A stretch of DNA of 64,000 nt from Eutreptiella sp. 'Long Island Sound 2002' (GCA_964036045.1 OZ038395.1:4056410-4120409), one strand, 5' to 3'. Counted from the stretch's first letter, positions 48,775 to 60,596 are shown. The notes: a model not told the origin generated them from the sequence alone. Translations and numbers: made by a program.

Positions 48775-50575
48775 GCCACCTTGCCCATTTGTGGGTCATT
48801 TCCGATACGCCCCCCCGCTCTGAAGCGGGGGGGACCCCCCAGGCGGCAGGGTTTATGTAGCCACCTTGCCCACTTGTGGGCCACTTCTGATTCCGCCCCG
48901 CACTCTAAAGCGGTGGGGACCCCCGAGGCGGCAGGGTTTATGTAGCCACCTTGGCCACTCCTTGGCCACTTCTGATTGTGACCCCCGCTCAGTAGCGGTG
49001 GGAACCCCCCACGCGGCAGGGGTTATACAGCCACCTTGCCCACTTGTGGTCCACTTCTCATTCTGCCCCCAGCTCTGAAGCGGTGGGGACCCCCCAGGCG
49101 GCAGGGGTTATGTACCCACCTTGCCCACTTGTGGGCCACTTCTGATTCTGCCCCCCGCTCTGAAGCAGTGGGGACCCCATAGGCGGCAGGGGTTATGTAC
49201 CCAAGTGGCCCACTTGTGGGCCACCTCTGGCTCTGCCCCCCGCTCTGAAGCGGTGGGGACCCCCTAGGCGGCAGGGGTTATGTAGCCACCTTGCCAACTT
49301 GTGCGCCACTTCTGCTTCTGCCCCCCGCTTTGAACCGGTGGGGACCCCCAGGCGGCAGGGGTTATGTAGTCACCTTGCCCATTTGTGGCTCATTTCCGAT
49401 ACGGCCCCCCGCTCTGAAGCGGTGGGGACCCCCCAGGTGGCAGGGTTTATGTAGCCACCTTGCCCACTTGTGGGCCACTTCTCATTCTGCCCCCAGCTCT
49501 GAAGCGGTGGGGACCCACCAGGCGGCAAGGGTTATGAACCCACCTTGCCCACTTGTGGGCCACTTCCGATTCTGCCCCCCGCTCTGAAGCGGTGGGGGCC
49601 CCCCAAATGGTAGGGGTTATGTAGCCACCATGCCCACTTGTGGGCCACCTCTGGCTCTGCCCCCCGCTCTGAAGCGGTGGGGACCCCCTAGGCGGCAGGG
49701 GTTATGTAGCCACCTTGCCAACTTGTGCGCCAGTTCTGCTTCTGCCCCCCGCTTTGAACCGGTGGGGACCCCCAGGCGGCAGGGGTTATTTAGCCACCTT
49801 GCCCATTTGTGGCTCATTTCCGATACGCCCCCCCGCTCTGAAGCGGTGGGGACCCCCCAGGCGGCAGGGTTTATGTAGCCACCTTGCCCACTTGTGGGCC
49901 ACTTCTCATTCCGCCCCACACTCTGAAGCGGTGGGGACCCCCTAGGCGGCAGGGTTTATGTAGCCACCTTGCCCACTCCGTGGCCACTTCTGATTGTGAC
50001 CTCCGCTCATTAGCGGTGGGGACCCCCCAGGCGGCAGGGGTTATTTAGCCACCTTGCCCATTTGTGGGCCATTTCCGATTCGGCCCCCCGCTCTGAAGCG
50101 GCGGGGATCCCCCAGGCGACAGGGTTTATGTAGCCACCTTGCCCACTTGTGGGCCACTTCTGATTCCGCCCCGCACTCTGAAGCGGTGGGGACCCCCGAG
50201 GCGGCAGGGGTTATGTAGCCACCTTGCCCACTTGTGGGCCACTTCTGATTCTGCCCCCCGCTCTGAAGTCGTGGGGACCCCCCAGGCGGCAGGGGTTATG
50301 TAGCCACCTTGCCCACTTGTGGGCCACTTCTGATTCCGCCCCGCACTCTTAAGCGGTGGGGCCTTGCCCACTTGTGGGCCACCTGTGACTCTGCCCCCCG
50401 CCCTGAAGCGGTGGGGACCCCCTAGGCGGTAGGGGTCATGTAGCCACCTTGCCCACTTGTGCGCCACTTTTGATTCTGCCCCCCGCTCCGAAGCGGTGGG
50501 GACCCCCTAGGCGGCAGGGGTCATGCAGCCACCTTGCCCACTTGTGCGCCACTTCTGATTCTGACCCCCGATCTG
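48775..50575. repeat. 85-bp satellite, block 3
   Basis: About 21 units, several with divergent variants (for example CATTTGTGGCTCATTTCCGA). A roughly 510-bp higher-order segment is repeated between 49200-49500 and 49630-49890. Confidence 0.9.
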
Positions 50576-51478
50576 AATGCGATGATTTCTCGTATTGCAG
50601 TTCCACGAACTGCCGAAATACGACCTCTGGGTCTGTAACGGGCCCTCTCCTGTCCATCAACGTGTCTGTGTACATGTGGGTGTGCCTGTGCTTGCTCCAT
50701 GGACCAGTAGAATCTTTGTTGTCCAACTGTGGTGCACTGCTTCATGGCTCTGAAGTTGCTGGGGTCTGAGCCAACAGGCTGCTCCACACTTACAGATGTT
50801 GCCGTATCTGCTTGTGACTGGCCATCTGCTGGTATCTAGTTGCGGTGCTTCTTGTGTGGACTGCTGTTGGAGGTGTAGATTGAGTGATTGATTCTTTAGC
50901 TGATGTCGCACCGTCACAGTATGAGGCACATGGAGAAAGCTGTTGGTGCATAATTTCCCAAATGGTCAGAATGTGCAGGTTCCCCTCTCTTCCCCTTCCT
51001 TGCCCTCCCTCCCACTGGGTATCTGCAATACACATGGCTTGGTACACTCTCCGCCACTGGTGCAAATGGTGGAACTGCTGGTGCGCCTGCTGTTGTCGCT
51101 GCAGCTTCTGCTACCCCCTTAGCCTGCTGCCCACACTGACGCAGTTGTGGCCTCATCCAAGGATGCTTCATCCGCGCTCCACCTGCATGAGAAACAGCGC
51201 TAGCAATATGGAGGGAATATGCGCCACCCGGCCATCCTGCCGCTACGCCCCACACTGCCACGGCTCTATGCAACCACTCTATGCACCACTCGGCCATCCT
51301 GCCGCTACGCCCCACACTACCACAGCTCTATGCAGCCACCCTATGAACCAGTCGGCCATCCTACCGCTACGCCCCACACTGCCACGGCTCTATGCAGCCA
51401 CTCTATGCACCACTTGGCCATCCTGCCGCTACGCCCCACACTGCCACGGCTCTATGCACCACTCGTCCATCCTGCCGC
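50576..51478. other. Insertion in the satellite with 63-bp tandem repeat
   Basis: Non-satellite DNA of about 900 bp. Its right part (51215-51478) has about four units of ATCCTGCCGCTACGCCCCAC plus ACTGCCACGGCTCTATGCA.... The left part starts near a TATTGCAG acceptor-like string but shows no convincing exon. No TIR or tail is visible. Confidence 0.55.
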
Positions 51479-52608
51479 ACCTTGCCCATTTGTGGGCCAC
51501 TTCTCATTGTGCCCTCCGCTCTGAAGCAGTGGGGACCCCCAGGCGGCAGGGGTTATGTAGCCAGCTTGCCCACTTGTCGGCCACCTGTGATTCTGCCCCC
51601 GGCTCTGGAGCGGTGGGGACCCCCCAGGAGGCAGGGGTTATGTAGCCACCTTGCCCACTTGTGGGGCACCTCTGACTCTTCTCCCCGTTGTGAAGCGGTG
51701 GGGACCCCCCAGGCGGCAGGGGTTATGTAGCCACCTTGCCCATTTGTGGGCCATTTCTGATTGTGCCCCCCGCTCTGAAGCGGTGGGGACCCCCCCGGCG
51801 GCAGGGGTTATGTAGCCACCTTGCCCACTTGTTGGCCACTTCTGACTCTGCCCCCCGCTCTGAAGCGGTGGGGACCTCCCAGGCGGCAGCGGTTATGTAG
51901 CCACCTTGCCCACTTGTGGGGCACCTTTTACTCTTCCCCCCGCTCTGAAGCGGTGGGCACCCCCCAGGCGGCAGGGGCTATGTAGCCACCTTGCCCATTT
52001 GTGGGCGATGTCTGATTATGCCCCCCGCTCTGAAGCGGTGGCCCCTAGGCGGCAGGGTTATGTAGCCACCTTGCCCACTTGTGGGGCACTTCAGACTCTA
52101 CCCCCCGCTCTGAAGCGGTGGGGACCCCCCAGGCGGCAAGGGTTATGTAGCCACCTTCCCCACTTGTGGGCCACCTGTGATTCAGCCCCCCGCTCTGAAG
52201 CGGGGGGGACCCCCCAGGCGGCAGGGGTTATGTAGCCACCTTGCCCACTCCATGGCCAATTCTGATTGTGCCCTCCGCTCTAAAGCGATGGGGACCCCCC
52301 AGGCGGCAGGGGTTATGTAGCCACCTTGCCCACTTGTGGGCCACCTGTGATTCTGCCCCCCGCTTTGAAGCGGTGGGGACCCCCCAGGCGGCAGGGGTTA
52401 TGTAGCCACCTTGCCCACTTGTGGGCCACTTCTGACTCCGCCCCGCACTCTGAAGCGGTGGGGACGCCCCAGGTGGCAGGGTTACGTAGCCACCTTCCCC
52501 ACTTGTGGGCCACCTCGACTCTGCCCCCCGCTTTGAAGCGGTGGGTGCCCCCCGCTTTGAAGCGATGGGGACCCCCCAGGCGGCAGGGGTTATGTAGCCA
52601 CCTTCCCT
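51479..52608. repeat. 85-bp satellite, block 4
   Basis: About 13 units continuing the same array, with small deletions in some units (for example near 52035 and 52500). Confidence 0.9.
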
Positions 52609-52609
52609 G

Positions 52610-52800
52610 GCATAGTTCAGTTGGTAGTAGCACTGCAGTGTAATTCCAGGGTCTTGGGTTCAAACCCAGTTGGGCACAATATGGTTACCTTCGCTTTTTT
52701 GGTCTTTTTACCTTCGCTTTTTTGGTCTTTTTACCTTCGCTTTTTTGGTCTTTTTCATGCCTGCATGTTTGCATGTTTGCATGTGCATGCCGCCCGCAGG
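52610..52800 (+). mobile_element. tRNA-derived SINE
   Basis: The head has an A-box-like TAGTTCAGTTGGTAGTAGCA and a B-box-like GGGTTCAAACCC 35 bp later, as in a tRNA gene. The acceptor stem does not pair, so it is not a working tRNA. The tail is three tandem ACCTTCGCTTTTTTGGTCTT units followed by CATGCCTGCATGTTTGCATG. A related head and tail lie at 32010-32125. It interrupts the 85-bp satellite. Confidence 0.65.
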
Positions 52801-53221
52801 ACAGTTTGCTACGGGTCCCCCCATCAGGGGGGACCCTTTCAGTCACTCACAGGCACATGTACCCCTTAAACCCCTCCCCCCTGCTCTCGACCCCTTCCCC
52901 GAAGCAACCAGCCGCAGCACAAATTGGATGACAACATCCGCCGCCTTCGGTTCATGCTGCAATTCCACGGTGATATTGAGGGGCGCCTCCTGTAATTGTA
53001 CTGCCCATAGACTATTTGTTTCAGTGAAATTCTGAGAATTCTGAGCCACCTGTCCAGAGTTGTTGCACCTTGAGGGTTCAGGAGGGCCGCTTACGACATC
53101 GCAATTTTTCCTCAATTTTCCCGCAATTTTCCACAATTTTCCGCAATTTTTCCGCAATTTTTCCGCAATTTTTCGCAATTGGATTCGACCCCCCCAGACC
53201 GCAATTTCCCCCCCCCCCCCT
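52801..53221. other. Remainder of the insertion, with CCGCAATTTT repeats
   Basis: It holds a roughly 14-bp tandem repeat of TTTTCCGCAAT at 53097-53178 and no coding signal. The satellite resumes at 53222. Confidence 0.5.
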
Positions 53222-53690
53222 GCTTCCCCACTTGCGGGGCACCCATGACTCTTCCGCCCGCTGTGAAGCGGTGGGGACCCCCCAGGCGGCAGGGGTCATG
53301 TAGCCACCTTGCCCACTTGTGGGCCACTTCTGACTCTGCCCCCCGCTCTGAAGCGGTGGGGACCCCCCAGGCGGCAGGGTTTATGTAGCCACCTTGCCCA
53401 CTTGTGGGCCACTTCTGCTTCTGCCCCCCGCTCTGAAGCGGTGGGGACCCACCAGGCGGCGGGGGTTATGTAGCCACCTTGCCCACTTGTGGGCCACCTG
53501 TGACTCTGCCCCCCGCTCTGAAACGGTGGGGACCCCCCAGGCGGCAGGGGTTATGTATCCACCTTCCCCAATTGTGGGCCACTTCTGATTGTGCCCCCCG
53601 CTCTGAAGCGGTGGGGACCCCCCCGGCGGCAGGGGTTATATAGCCACCTTGCCCACTTGTGGGCCACCTCAGATTCTGCTTCCCGCTCTA
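53222..53690. repeat. 85-bp satellite, block 5 (right end of the array)
   Basis: The last five to six units; the final unit decays at about 53690. The whole array including insertions spans 32835-53690. Confidence 0.9.
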
Positions 53691-53934
53691 GGGGGACTCT
53701 AGGGGGACAATCCTTTTTTTATTTTGCTCCCCGCGCTAGGCGTTTGGGACCCCCGAGAATGCAGGGGTGTCGTAGCAAGTCTTCCTTCTTTTGGGCCCCC
53801 CTTTTTTCCTTTTGCCCTTTGTGTTTGCAACAGTGTCCTCCAAGCAAAGCTCTGCGGAAGGCACTGAGGCAGGCACGAAGAAATCGGCGACAATGAGTCC
53901 CGTGGGCACGGATGGTGTTGGATGGAGTCTACCA

Positions 53935-54517
53935 AATACAAAACGAGGATCACATAGGGGATGTTTGTAAGTTCTGCAAGTGAAAGTAGTGTGAGTAGAG
54001 CTCTGAAGTTTGACCATGGAGTGCTTGAAAATTATATCCATGATAGACACAGCACTGAATAAATGTTCATCGCAAAGCAACCCTCCCCAACGTGCACGAA
54101 AGGCTGAAGAAAGGTGTTGTTGATGCGACTGAGCTGCTGACAGACGTCTCAAAAACCTAGTGGAGCTGCAAAACAAATCCCTATTGAGGCATGAAATGCA
54201 CGGCCAAAAGCCCATGATGCCAAAGGTAACAGACTGCTATGTGTCACTTCGACAGGGGTATTGCTAAAACTGTTGGTACTCCAATGCGAGCTCCATAAGT
54301 CATGCTCTGGCATTGCAGAAAGGTCACCTAACGGTGGGACTCACAGAAAACCCTGTTTGAGAATTGGACTAGTCTTCCTCGATTGGCTTGTGCGCTTTGC
54401 ACGACACATTCTCAGCCCAAGCTCCTGTACGTGTATCCTGCAGTTACGAGGGAGACTCTCTGGTTAATGTAGTGGCGGTTATCCCATCTTCCTTCTTCGT
54501 TTTCATGCAGGCACAGA
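53935..54517 (+). promoter_or_regulatory. Duplicated upstream region of F-box/LRR gene 1
   Basis: It matches 61217-61789 with small indels, and the last about 280 bp is nearly identical. A TTTTCATGCAG acceptor-like string ends 7 bp before the ATG, so a 5' UTR intron probably lies here. The promoter itself cannot be placed. Confidence 0.5.
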
Positions 54518-55777
54518 ATGATACTGCAATTGCCTTTGGAAGTACTGAACAACGTCACAGATTTTCTTGACTCAGAGTCGCTGTGTCACGTTTGTCAGAG
54601 GTTGAGGGCAGTACTTGGGAGTGGTCGTTATCTCAAGGTGAAGTGCCATGTAAACAAGATTGCACAGCGTGTGATCGGGTATGTTGGAAACATACGGTCA
54701 TTGCGGTTCAGATGTTGTTCATTGAGAAGCAGTGAGGTACAGGCCCTTGCAGCACTGAAAGATGCCCCCTCATTGCATACACTAACCCTCGATCTCCGGG
54801 GAAATTCAGCTGGAGACAGCGGGGTACAGGCCCTTGCATCGCTGAAAGAGGCCCCCTCATTGCATAAGCTGACCCTTGATCTTGGGAACAACGCAATGGG
54901 AGACAGTGGGGCACAAGCCCTTGCAGCGCTTAAGGAGACACCCTCGTTGCATACACTGACCCTTGATCTTTGGCGCAATTTAGTGGCACATAGTGGGGCA
55001 CAGGCCCTTGCAGCGTTGAAGGATGCCCCCTCATTGCATACACTGACCCTCCACCTTTGGAATAATTCAGTGGGAGACAATGGGGCACAGGCCCTTGCTG
55101 CGCTGAAGGAGGCGCCTTCATTGAATGTGCTGACCCTTAACCTTCGCAACAATTCAGTGGGCGCCAGTGGGGCAAAGGCGCTTGCAACCCTGAAAGAGGC
55201 CCCCTCACTGCATACGCTGACCCTCAACCTTGGGAAAAGTTCAGTGGGAGCCAGTGGGGCAAAGGCCCTTGCAACCCTGAAAGAGGCCCCCTCATTGCAT
55301 ACACTAATCCTCGATCTTGGGGACAATTCAGTGGGTGACAGTGGGGCGCAGGCCCTGGCAACGCTGAAGGAGGCCGTCTCATTGCATACACTGACCCTTG
55401 ATCTTTGGAACAATTCAGTGGGAGACAGTGGGGCACAGGCCCTTGCAAGCCTGAAAAACGCCCCCTTGTTGCATACACTGACCCTCAATTTTTGGAACAA
55501 TGCAGTTGGAGACAGTGGGGCACAGGCCCTTGCATCGCTGAAAGAGGGCCCCTCATTGCATTCGCTGACCCTGACCTTTTGGAACAATTCAATTGGAGAC
55601 AGTGGGGCAAAGGCCCTTGCAGCGTTGCAGGAGGCCCCCTCGTTGCATACGCTGACCCTTGATCTTAGGCACAATCCAGTGGGAGTCAGTGGGGCACAGG
55701 CCCTTGCAACGCTGCAGGAGGCATCCACATTGCATACACTGAACCTCGATCTTGGTGATAGTGATGATGAAGGCTGA
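54518..55777 (+). CDS. F-box/LRR protein, copy 1 (419 aa, intact)
   Basis: It starts MILQLPLEVLNNVTDFLDSE, an F-box-like helix set (LPxEVLxxVxxFL..ESLCHVCQRLR, residues 5-33), then a link to about residue 70, then 12 ribonuclease-inhibitor-type LRRs of exactly 29 residues (87 bp): L..APSLHTLTLDL..NSVGDSGAQALA. The C-terminus is acidic (DLGDSDDEG). It is likely a substrate receptor of an SCF-type ubiquitin ligase, with the curved LRR surface binding the target. Near-identical repeats at DNA level suggest ongoing repeat gain and loss. The neighbouring copy at 61790 shares the N-terminus and flanks. Confidence 0.8.
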   Translation: MILQLPLEVLNNVTDFLDSESLCHVCQRLRAVLGSGRYLKVKCHVNKIAQRVIGYVGNIRSLRFRCCSLRSSEVQALAALKDAPSLHTLTLDLRGNSAGDSGVQALASLKEAPSLHKLTLDLGNNAMGDSGAQALAALKETPSLHTLTLDLWRNLVAHSGAQALAALKDAPSLHTLTLHLWNNSVGDNGAQALAALKEAPSLNVLTLNLRNNSVGASGAKALATLKEAPSLHTLTLNLGKSSVGASGAKALATLKEAPSLHTLILDLGDNSVGDSGAQALATLKEAVSLHTLTLDLWNNSVGDSGAQALASLKNAPLLHTLTLNFWNNAVGDSGAQALASLKEGPSLHSLTLTFWNNSIGDSGAKALAALQEAPSLHTLTLDLRHNPVGVSGAQALATLQEASTLHTLNLDLGDSDDEG

Positions 55778-57255
55778 GCCGGCGCTTTCACGGGCCTCCA
55801 TCTTGGGTAGAGTTCAGTTGGATATCGAAGAAGGTCCATCGAAGATAGAAAGTTGTCCGTTTTTCTTGTTGTGTTTGGAAGAGTGCTCACCCGCTTCACC
55901 ACCTCAGACATTGAGAGTTATTTCTTCTGTTTTCTCCCGTTTACCATTCCCTATGTTGTCTGGTGCGGGCACAGCGGCAGGATGAAACATCTGTTGCCGA
56001 AGGATTATTATGAGGGGCAGGCTGTGCCGCGAGATTCGGAAGCATGGGCGCAGTAGGGTGTTGCTCGGCCGCATGTCCAGAAGCTTGCGGTTGATGAATG
56101 GCACGACTCGTCAGGTTGGAAGTAGGGGGTTGACTTGATCCGGTTGGGCCCAAAGAATTTGGTGCCGGATTCGGCGCGGCGTAGGAAATGGTAGCAGTTG
56201 GGGAAGCCACAGAGTTGGTAGGCAATGTCGGTTGAGGGGCTGCACGAGTACGAATTCCTGCGCCAGGTTGAGTGCGTGTGTTTGTGCACTTTGTGAAAAG
56301 AGGCTATTTTGCGCCAGTTGTCCCTTGTATTGCTGTGGTTCCTTAGGCATTGCTGTTGTTTGGCCAAAGGGGGGGCGTTAGCATGCGGGGCAATTTTTTT
56401 GGGCCATTCCCCACCCATGACCGTTTTTGCCCCCCCACCCCCCTCACCAAGCAATCCACAATGTAGTAGCCCCTTGACATCGGGATATGGACTCCAAACC
56501 CACGAGGTTTCTGTGGCCCCTTGAGTTGGGGATATGGACTCAAAATGCTCAACATGTATCCTTCATTTGTGCGAAAATTGCTTGCACAAGCATGCCTATG
56601 ATATCGATGTCCCAGAGTAGCCACTTATTTACTTCAAGATGTCACATGGCTATCAAGAATATAATGTGTTGTGACCATAGAGGACATGCATTTGGGGCCA
56701 CAGCTCAGTTTGGGAATATGAACTGTATTTTCTGGTTGCCTCTCGGCAACGAAGCTGTTTCATCTGAGCCAGAGTATGGTACTACCTGGTCAGTGAAAAC
56801 CACCCAAAATTTGTGTTCTGAGAACATCGGCCATGACTAAAATTGCCATCTCCTCAACCTGCTGCAAAACCTGCTCAAAAACCAGCTCCGAAGGGCAAGC
56901 ATGTCCAATTGTTCTAGGTGAGGTGGAAGGTTGGAAAGGGCTTGCATTCCATGGCACCTGATGCCCCCAACAGTGATTAAGGATAGGCACTATTTGGAAA
57001 GTTGCTTGTGCGTTGTTCCCTGCTGTGTAAGTTTTGAGGCCCGCGCATGCTTTGCGGTTATGTGTGTCATGCGCATGCACGGCCTTGTCTAAGCACGGGT
57101 GGGCGGTGAATTGTTGTTTTGTCTAGACTTTTGGGACCGAGGCCGTGCTTGCGCAAGGGCGGGGGTGGGTATGCAATTTCAATTTCACAGCGGGAACATT
57201 GGACATAGTGTGGAGATGCAACGGAATGCAAGCTTGGCGGACCGGACCATACAGC
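55778..57255. other. Intergenic region, no supported gene
   Basis: The first 83 bp after the LRR stop are duplicated after copy 2 (63928-64000). Beyond that I see no coding frame. Two ATATGGACTC strings 48 bp apart (56485, 56533) are the only local repeat noted. Confidence 0.45.
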
Positions 57256-57261
57256 CATTCG

Positions 57262-57470
57262 CCCCCCCCCAATAGCCCCCCTACCAGCCCCCCCACCACC
57301 CCACCAGCCCCCCCCACCAGCCCCCCCACCACCCCACCAGCCCCCCCACCAATCCCCCCACCAGCCCCCCAATAGCCCCCCCCACCACCCCACCAGCCCC
57401 CCCACCAGCCCTCCGAGCAACCCCCCACCAACCCCCCCCCCCCCACCAACCCCCCCACCAGCCATCCAGC
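57262..57470. repeat. CCACCAGCCCCCC low-complexity array, second locus
   Basis: Same unit type as 30620-31022, again directly followed by the duplicated segment. Confidence 0.85.
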
Positions 57471-58050
57471 CCTCCTCGCCCCAGCGCACCCGCCCGCGCC
57501 CCAAACAAGACCCCAATCCGCTGACAGGCCGGCCCTCCGGTCAGGCTGACCAGCCCTGCAACGTGCCCTCTGACCCGCCCTCTCACCCAACCAAACACAG
57601 CCTCGCAAAATGAATTTCGCAGAAGAAAATCGCGAAATGTCTTCTCCGTGCCCGGTTGCTTTCACACAAAATCTGACACAAAGCCCTCAACGCAAGATTC
57701 ATTATTCCGTGAATGGTTAACATTTGTCCGGTGCATTAAGATTGCCCAACTCCAAGTCCCCAGAAGCCCTGACCGGGTGTGGGGTGTACATGCCCTGCCG
57801 TACGTGCATGTCCATGTGCACGTTCATATACACAGTGGCCGGTTTGCATCCCCAGGACAGCCTTCTGACAGCCCTCACCAGGAGGCTACATTAGGCGTGG
57901 CGTAGGCTGTGTTGACGCCCGAGGGTTGCACCTTCACGGAGCCTGAGAGGTGCACCCTCCAGATCAACTTCGCACGCTGGGAATCCGTTTCCATTCACGA
58001 CTGACTCTCTTCCTCTCTGATCATGACCTGCCTCAGCCCCCCCCTCTCCC
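57467..58050. repeat. Segmental duplication, copy 2 (copy 1 at 31022-31605)
   Basis: Nearly identical to copy 1. It leads, through sequence missing at 31.6 kb, to the intact start of the ULP1-like gene, so this locus is the more complete one. Confidence 0.9.
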
Positions 58051-58909
58051 CGTTTCCCCCAGACCAGTGGACGATCCACAGCACCACCGCTGCTGCTGCT
58101 CTCTAGTGCTTGCGCTACCGGGCGCTTCACTCCCAAACCTCCAGCTGCTGCACTGCGACGGCAGACACTATTTGTGCGTGCGCTGCGCGTGTGTCAACAC
58201 AATATCTGGCAGCGGCTCGAAAGAACTATGTCAATCATGACCGGCCCACTCTTTGGCTTCGCTCTGTGTTCATATGTCTGTGTTGGTTGGAGGGTTTCGG
58301 ATTTTGCCGCGCTGTTGGGATGCCATGTACCTAACCGGCCTAGCGGCTTCTGGAGAAAGGGGGGCGGCTGAACTTGGAGCTGAAGTCCGGTAAATGCGTC
58401 ATGGAGGGGTGCAGACAGGCCCTGTGTGTGCGGTGTCGTGGAATGTGGAGAGCAGCTTGGCGACGCTGCCCGTTGTGCACATCCGTGGGCACGTGGTGGT
58501 GCCCGAGCAGTGGGCCAAATTCTCCAGGGTCTCTGGGTTGTGACCTGATTATCACGTCAATCAATAGCATATGCAAACGGATCTGCAAACGGAAGCAGAG
58601 CCCCATCTTGTTGTTGTCTGTCCTTCGCAAACTCCAAAAAATGGCGGAATTCGTTCGGAGCACCCGGGTTTTAGAGGGAAAATGCCCCCCCCCCCCCCTT
58701 GCACATGCACGGCCCTGTCTAAGCACAGGCTGGGCGTTGAACCGCCGTTTTGAGGAAATTTTCGGACCGAATGGAGGATTGGGCGTTTGTAGAGCGTTTG
58801 TACAGGGAAAGAGGGGCTCGGTCATGTTTGTGATAGTGCATTGTGTTCATAACAACATTGTACCACACATTGCAACCCCATGCTGTTTGTTCTGATGTGA
58901 TTTTCAGCC
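58051..58909 (+). other. Upstream region of ULP1-like gene with RING-like fragment
   Basis: A frame at 58374-58480 reads GKCVMEGCRQALCVRCRGMW and then RRCPLCTS, resembling the second half of a RING finger (C..C..C..C, C..C). Another frame at 58137-58180 reads HCDGRHYLCVRC. These may be exons of an undetected gene or remnants. 58690-58780 matches 31640-31730. Confidence 0.35.
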
Positions 58910-60596
58910 ATGGCTAACAACTTTATGCCCGGCATGGCTAGCACGTACGTTCGGAGCACTGGGGAATATGTGTCTGCACATATTTTTCGTCCCTCTCGTC
59001 ATGGGGACAACTACATCCATTTGAAGTACATGCGGAATGGGAAGGAGATGGAGCACAATGCCGCTTTTGATAAAGTGCTCTTCCCCACACTGACTGCACA
59101 TGCGGAGCCATCAACAAAGGTTCGCACCCGCCAGTCCAAAAAACCTGCATCCCAAAAGAAAAAGGCACTTGCAAAACGCCGCAGGAAGGTGGTGGCAGGT
59201 AGTGATACCGATAGCGACGCTCCTGTCTCCATGCTTGCTTTGAACGCACCCAGTGCCGATGAGTCTACGTCTACTACTGTTGCTGCACCCATGGAGGTGC
59301 ATCGGAGAACTTGGCATTGCCTTAATCTCTTTCGGCCACCTTATGTGTGTGGCCAATGCCACAAGACCGTGTACCTGTGGTGCATGCATTGTGAGGGGTG
59401 TGGCTTTTGCCTACACACTTTGGAGTGTTCAGTTCGTGGAAGGGCGCACCCCAACACGGACAAGTGGCTCTTTCAAAAATGGTGTCAGGAGGTAGACGTT
59501 GAGGAGGTTTTGACCGCCACCCTCCCCAACGAGCCCGTGTCCGGTGACGAGGAGTTGGACGTCCTTTCTAATCCTCTATTGGCCTCTCCCCCAAGTAAGG
59601 AGGTGAAGAAAAAAGAGGTCCAATCATCTGATTCAGAGGTGGACCTCTTTGCGCCTCCCCCTACGGCCCCTGTGCCACCGAAGAAGAAGGCGAAGGGAAA
59701 GAAGGCCTTGCCCAGGGCACCCCCTGTCGACCCTCCCACTCCCCAAAGGCGTACTCGGAGCACCATCCCGAGAGAAACAACCCCATTGGGGGTGGGAGAT
59801 TGGTTGACCGACAAGGATATCGTGTGTTGGTTGAACCAAGAGGTCTGCCACAATGAAATCGATGAACCACGTGCATGGAGTCTAGCGCTTCTATATATCA
59901 AGAGACTCTCCAAGTACATGCAGAGAGTTGAATCCGGCGAAAGAATGGCCAACATGAGGTGGTGCTGTCGCCACATTTTTGTGGTTAATTCCGTTGCATC
60001 GGTTTGTGTGTGCCTTTGATTGTCGTGTCCGGTTGGAGCTTTTCACTATTTGGGTTTGGGAACCCCTAAGCTCCACTCATTTAATCCGTCCTTTCCTGTC
60101 GGCCTTGAAGAAGTCTTTGCGAACCACCAAGCACCGCGCCTTGGGATTCCAAACGGACGGTTGGTCTTGTGGTTTTCAAAGCTTGAACATCGCGAAGCTG
60201 GTGGTGGAGCACCGGGGTACTTTTTCCGATGTGGAGGAGGAGGAGAGTGTTCAGGCCACCCCCACCCCACTCGAAGGCAAGGAGGCCTCCGCCGAGCAGA
60301 GCGTGGAAAGCCCGGAGGCCATGCCGCAACCTTCCATGGCCACTCCCACAGAGGAGGAGGACACCCGTCCCAAGGTCCTCATCCGCGGAGAGTGGCGCAA
60401 GGTGCCGGATGGCTACCTAGCAGATGCATCTGGCCAGCTGGACAGCGACCAGCCTTTAATCGATGACCTGTCCAAGCAGCTAGTGGCAGAGTTGCGCGCC
60501 GCTTGTCAGTTTAACCCCAATCCTGGTGCAAAGCCCAAGTCTGGTGACACAAAAACGGACTTGATCTACAAGCGTGCATTCTGCAACTACTTGTAG
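58910..60596 (+). CDS. ULP1/C48-like protease with Cys-rich domain, frame-shifted
   Basis: Frame 2 (58910-60019) gives an N-terminal region, a basic stretch (residues 71-94), a Cys cluster (147-173: CGQC, CMHCEGCGFC, C173), a long charged linker with KKKAKGKK, then VGDWLTDKDIVCWLNQE (from residue 295), the typical start of a C48 domain, and a candidate catalytic His at about 355 (CRHIFVV). The domain continues in frame 3: FTIWVWEPLSS, where Asp would be expected but Glu is seen, and FQTDGWSCGFQSLNIAK with the oxyanion Gln and nucleophile Cys, ending at 60596 after an acidic tail. The frame change near 59990-60020 is an indel or an unrecognised intron. It is likely a SUMO/ubiquitin-like deconjugase, perhaps of transposon origin. 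Confidence 0.6.

Noticed and set aside
52612-52685. Functional tRNA gene
   Set aside because: A and B boxes are present, but the acceptor-stem arms do not pair and a SINE-type tail follows.
54628-55911. Long minus-strand ORF opposite the F-box/LRR gene
   Set aside because: A shadow of the 87-bp repeats; the plus strand has the clear LRR consensus and F-box.
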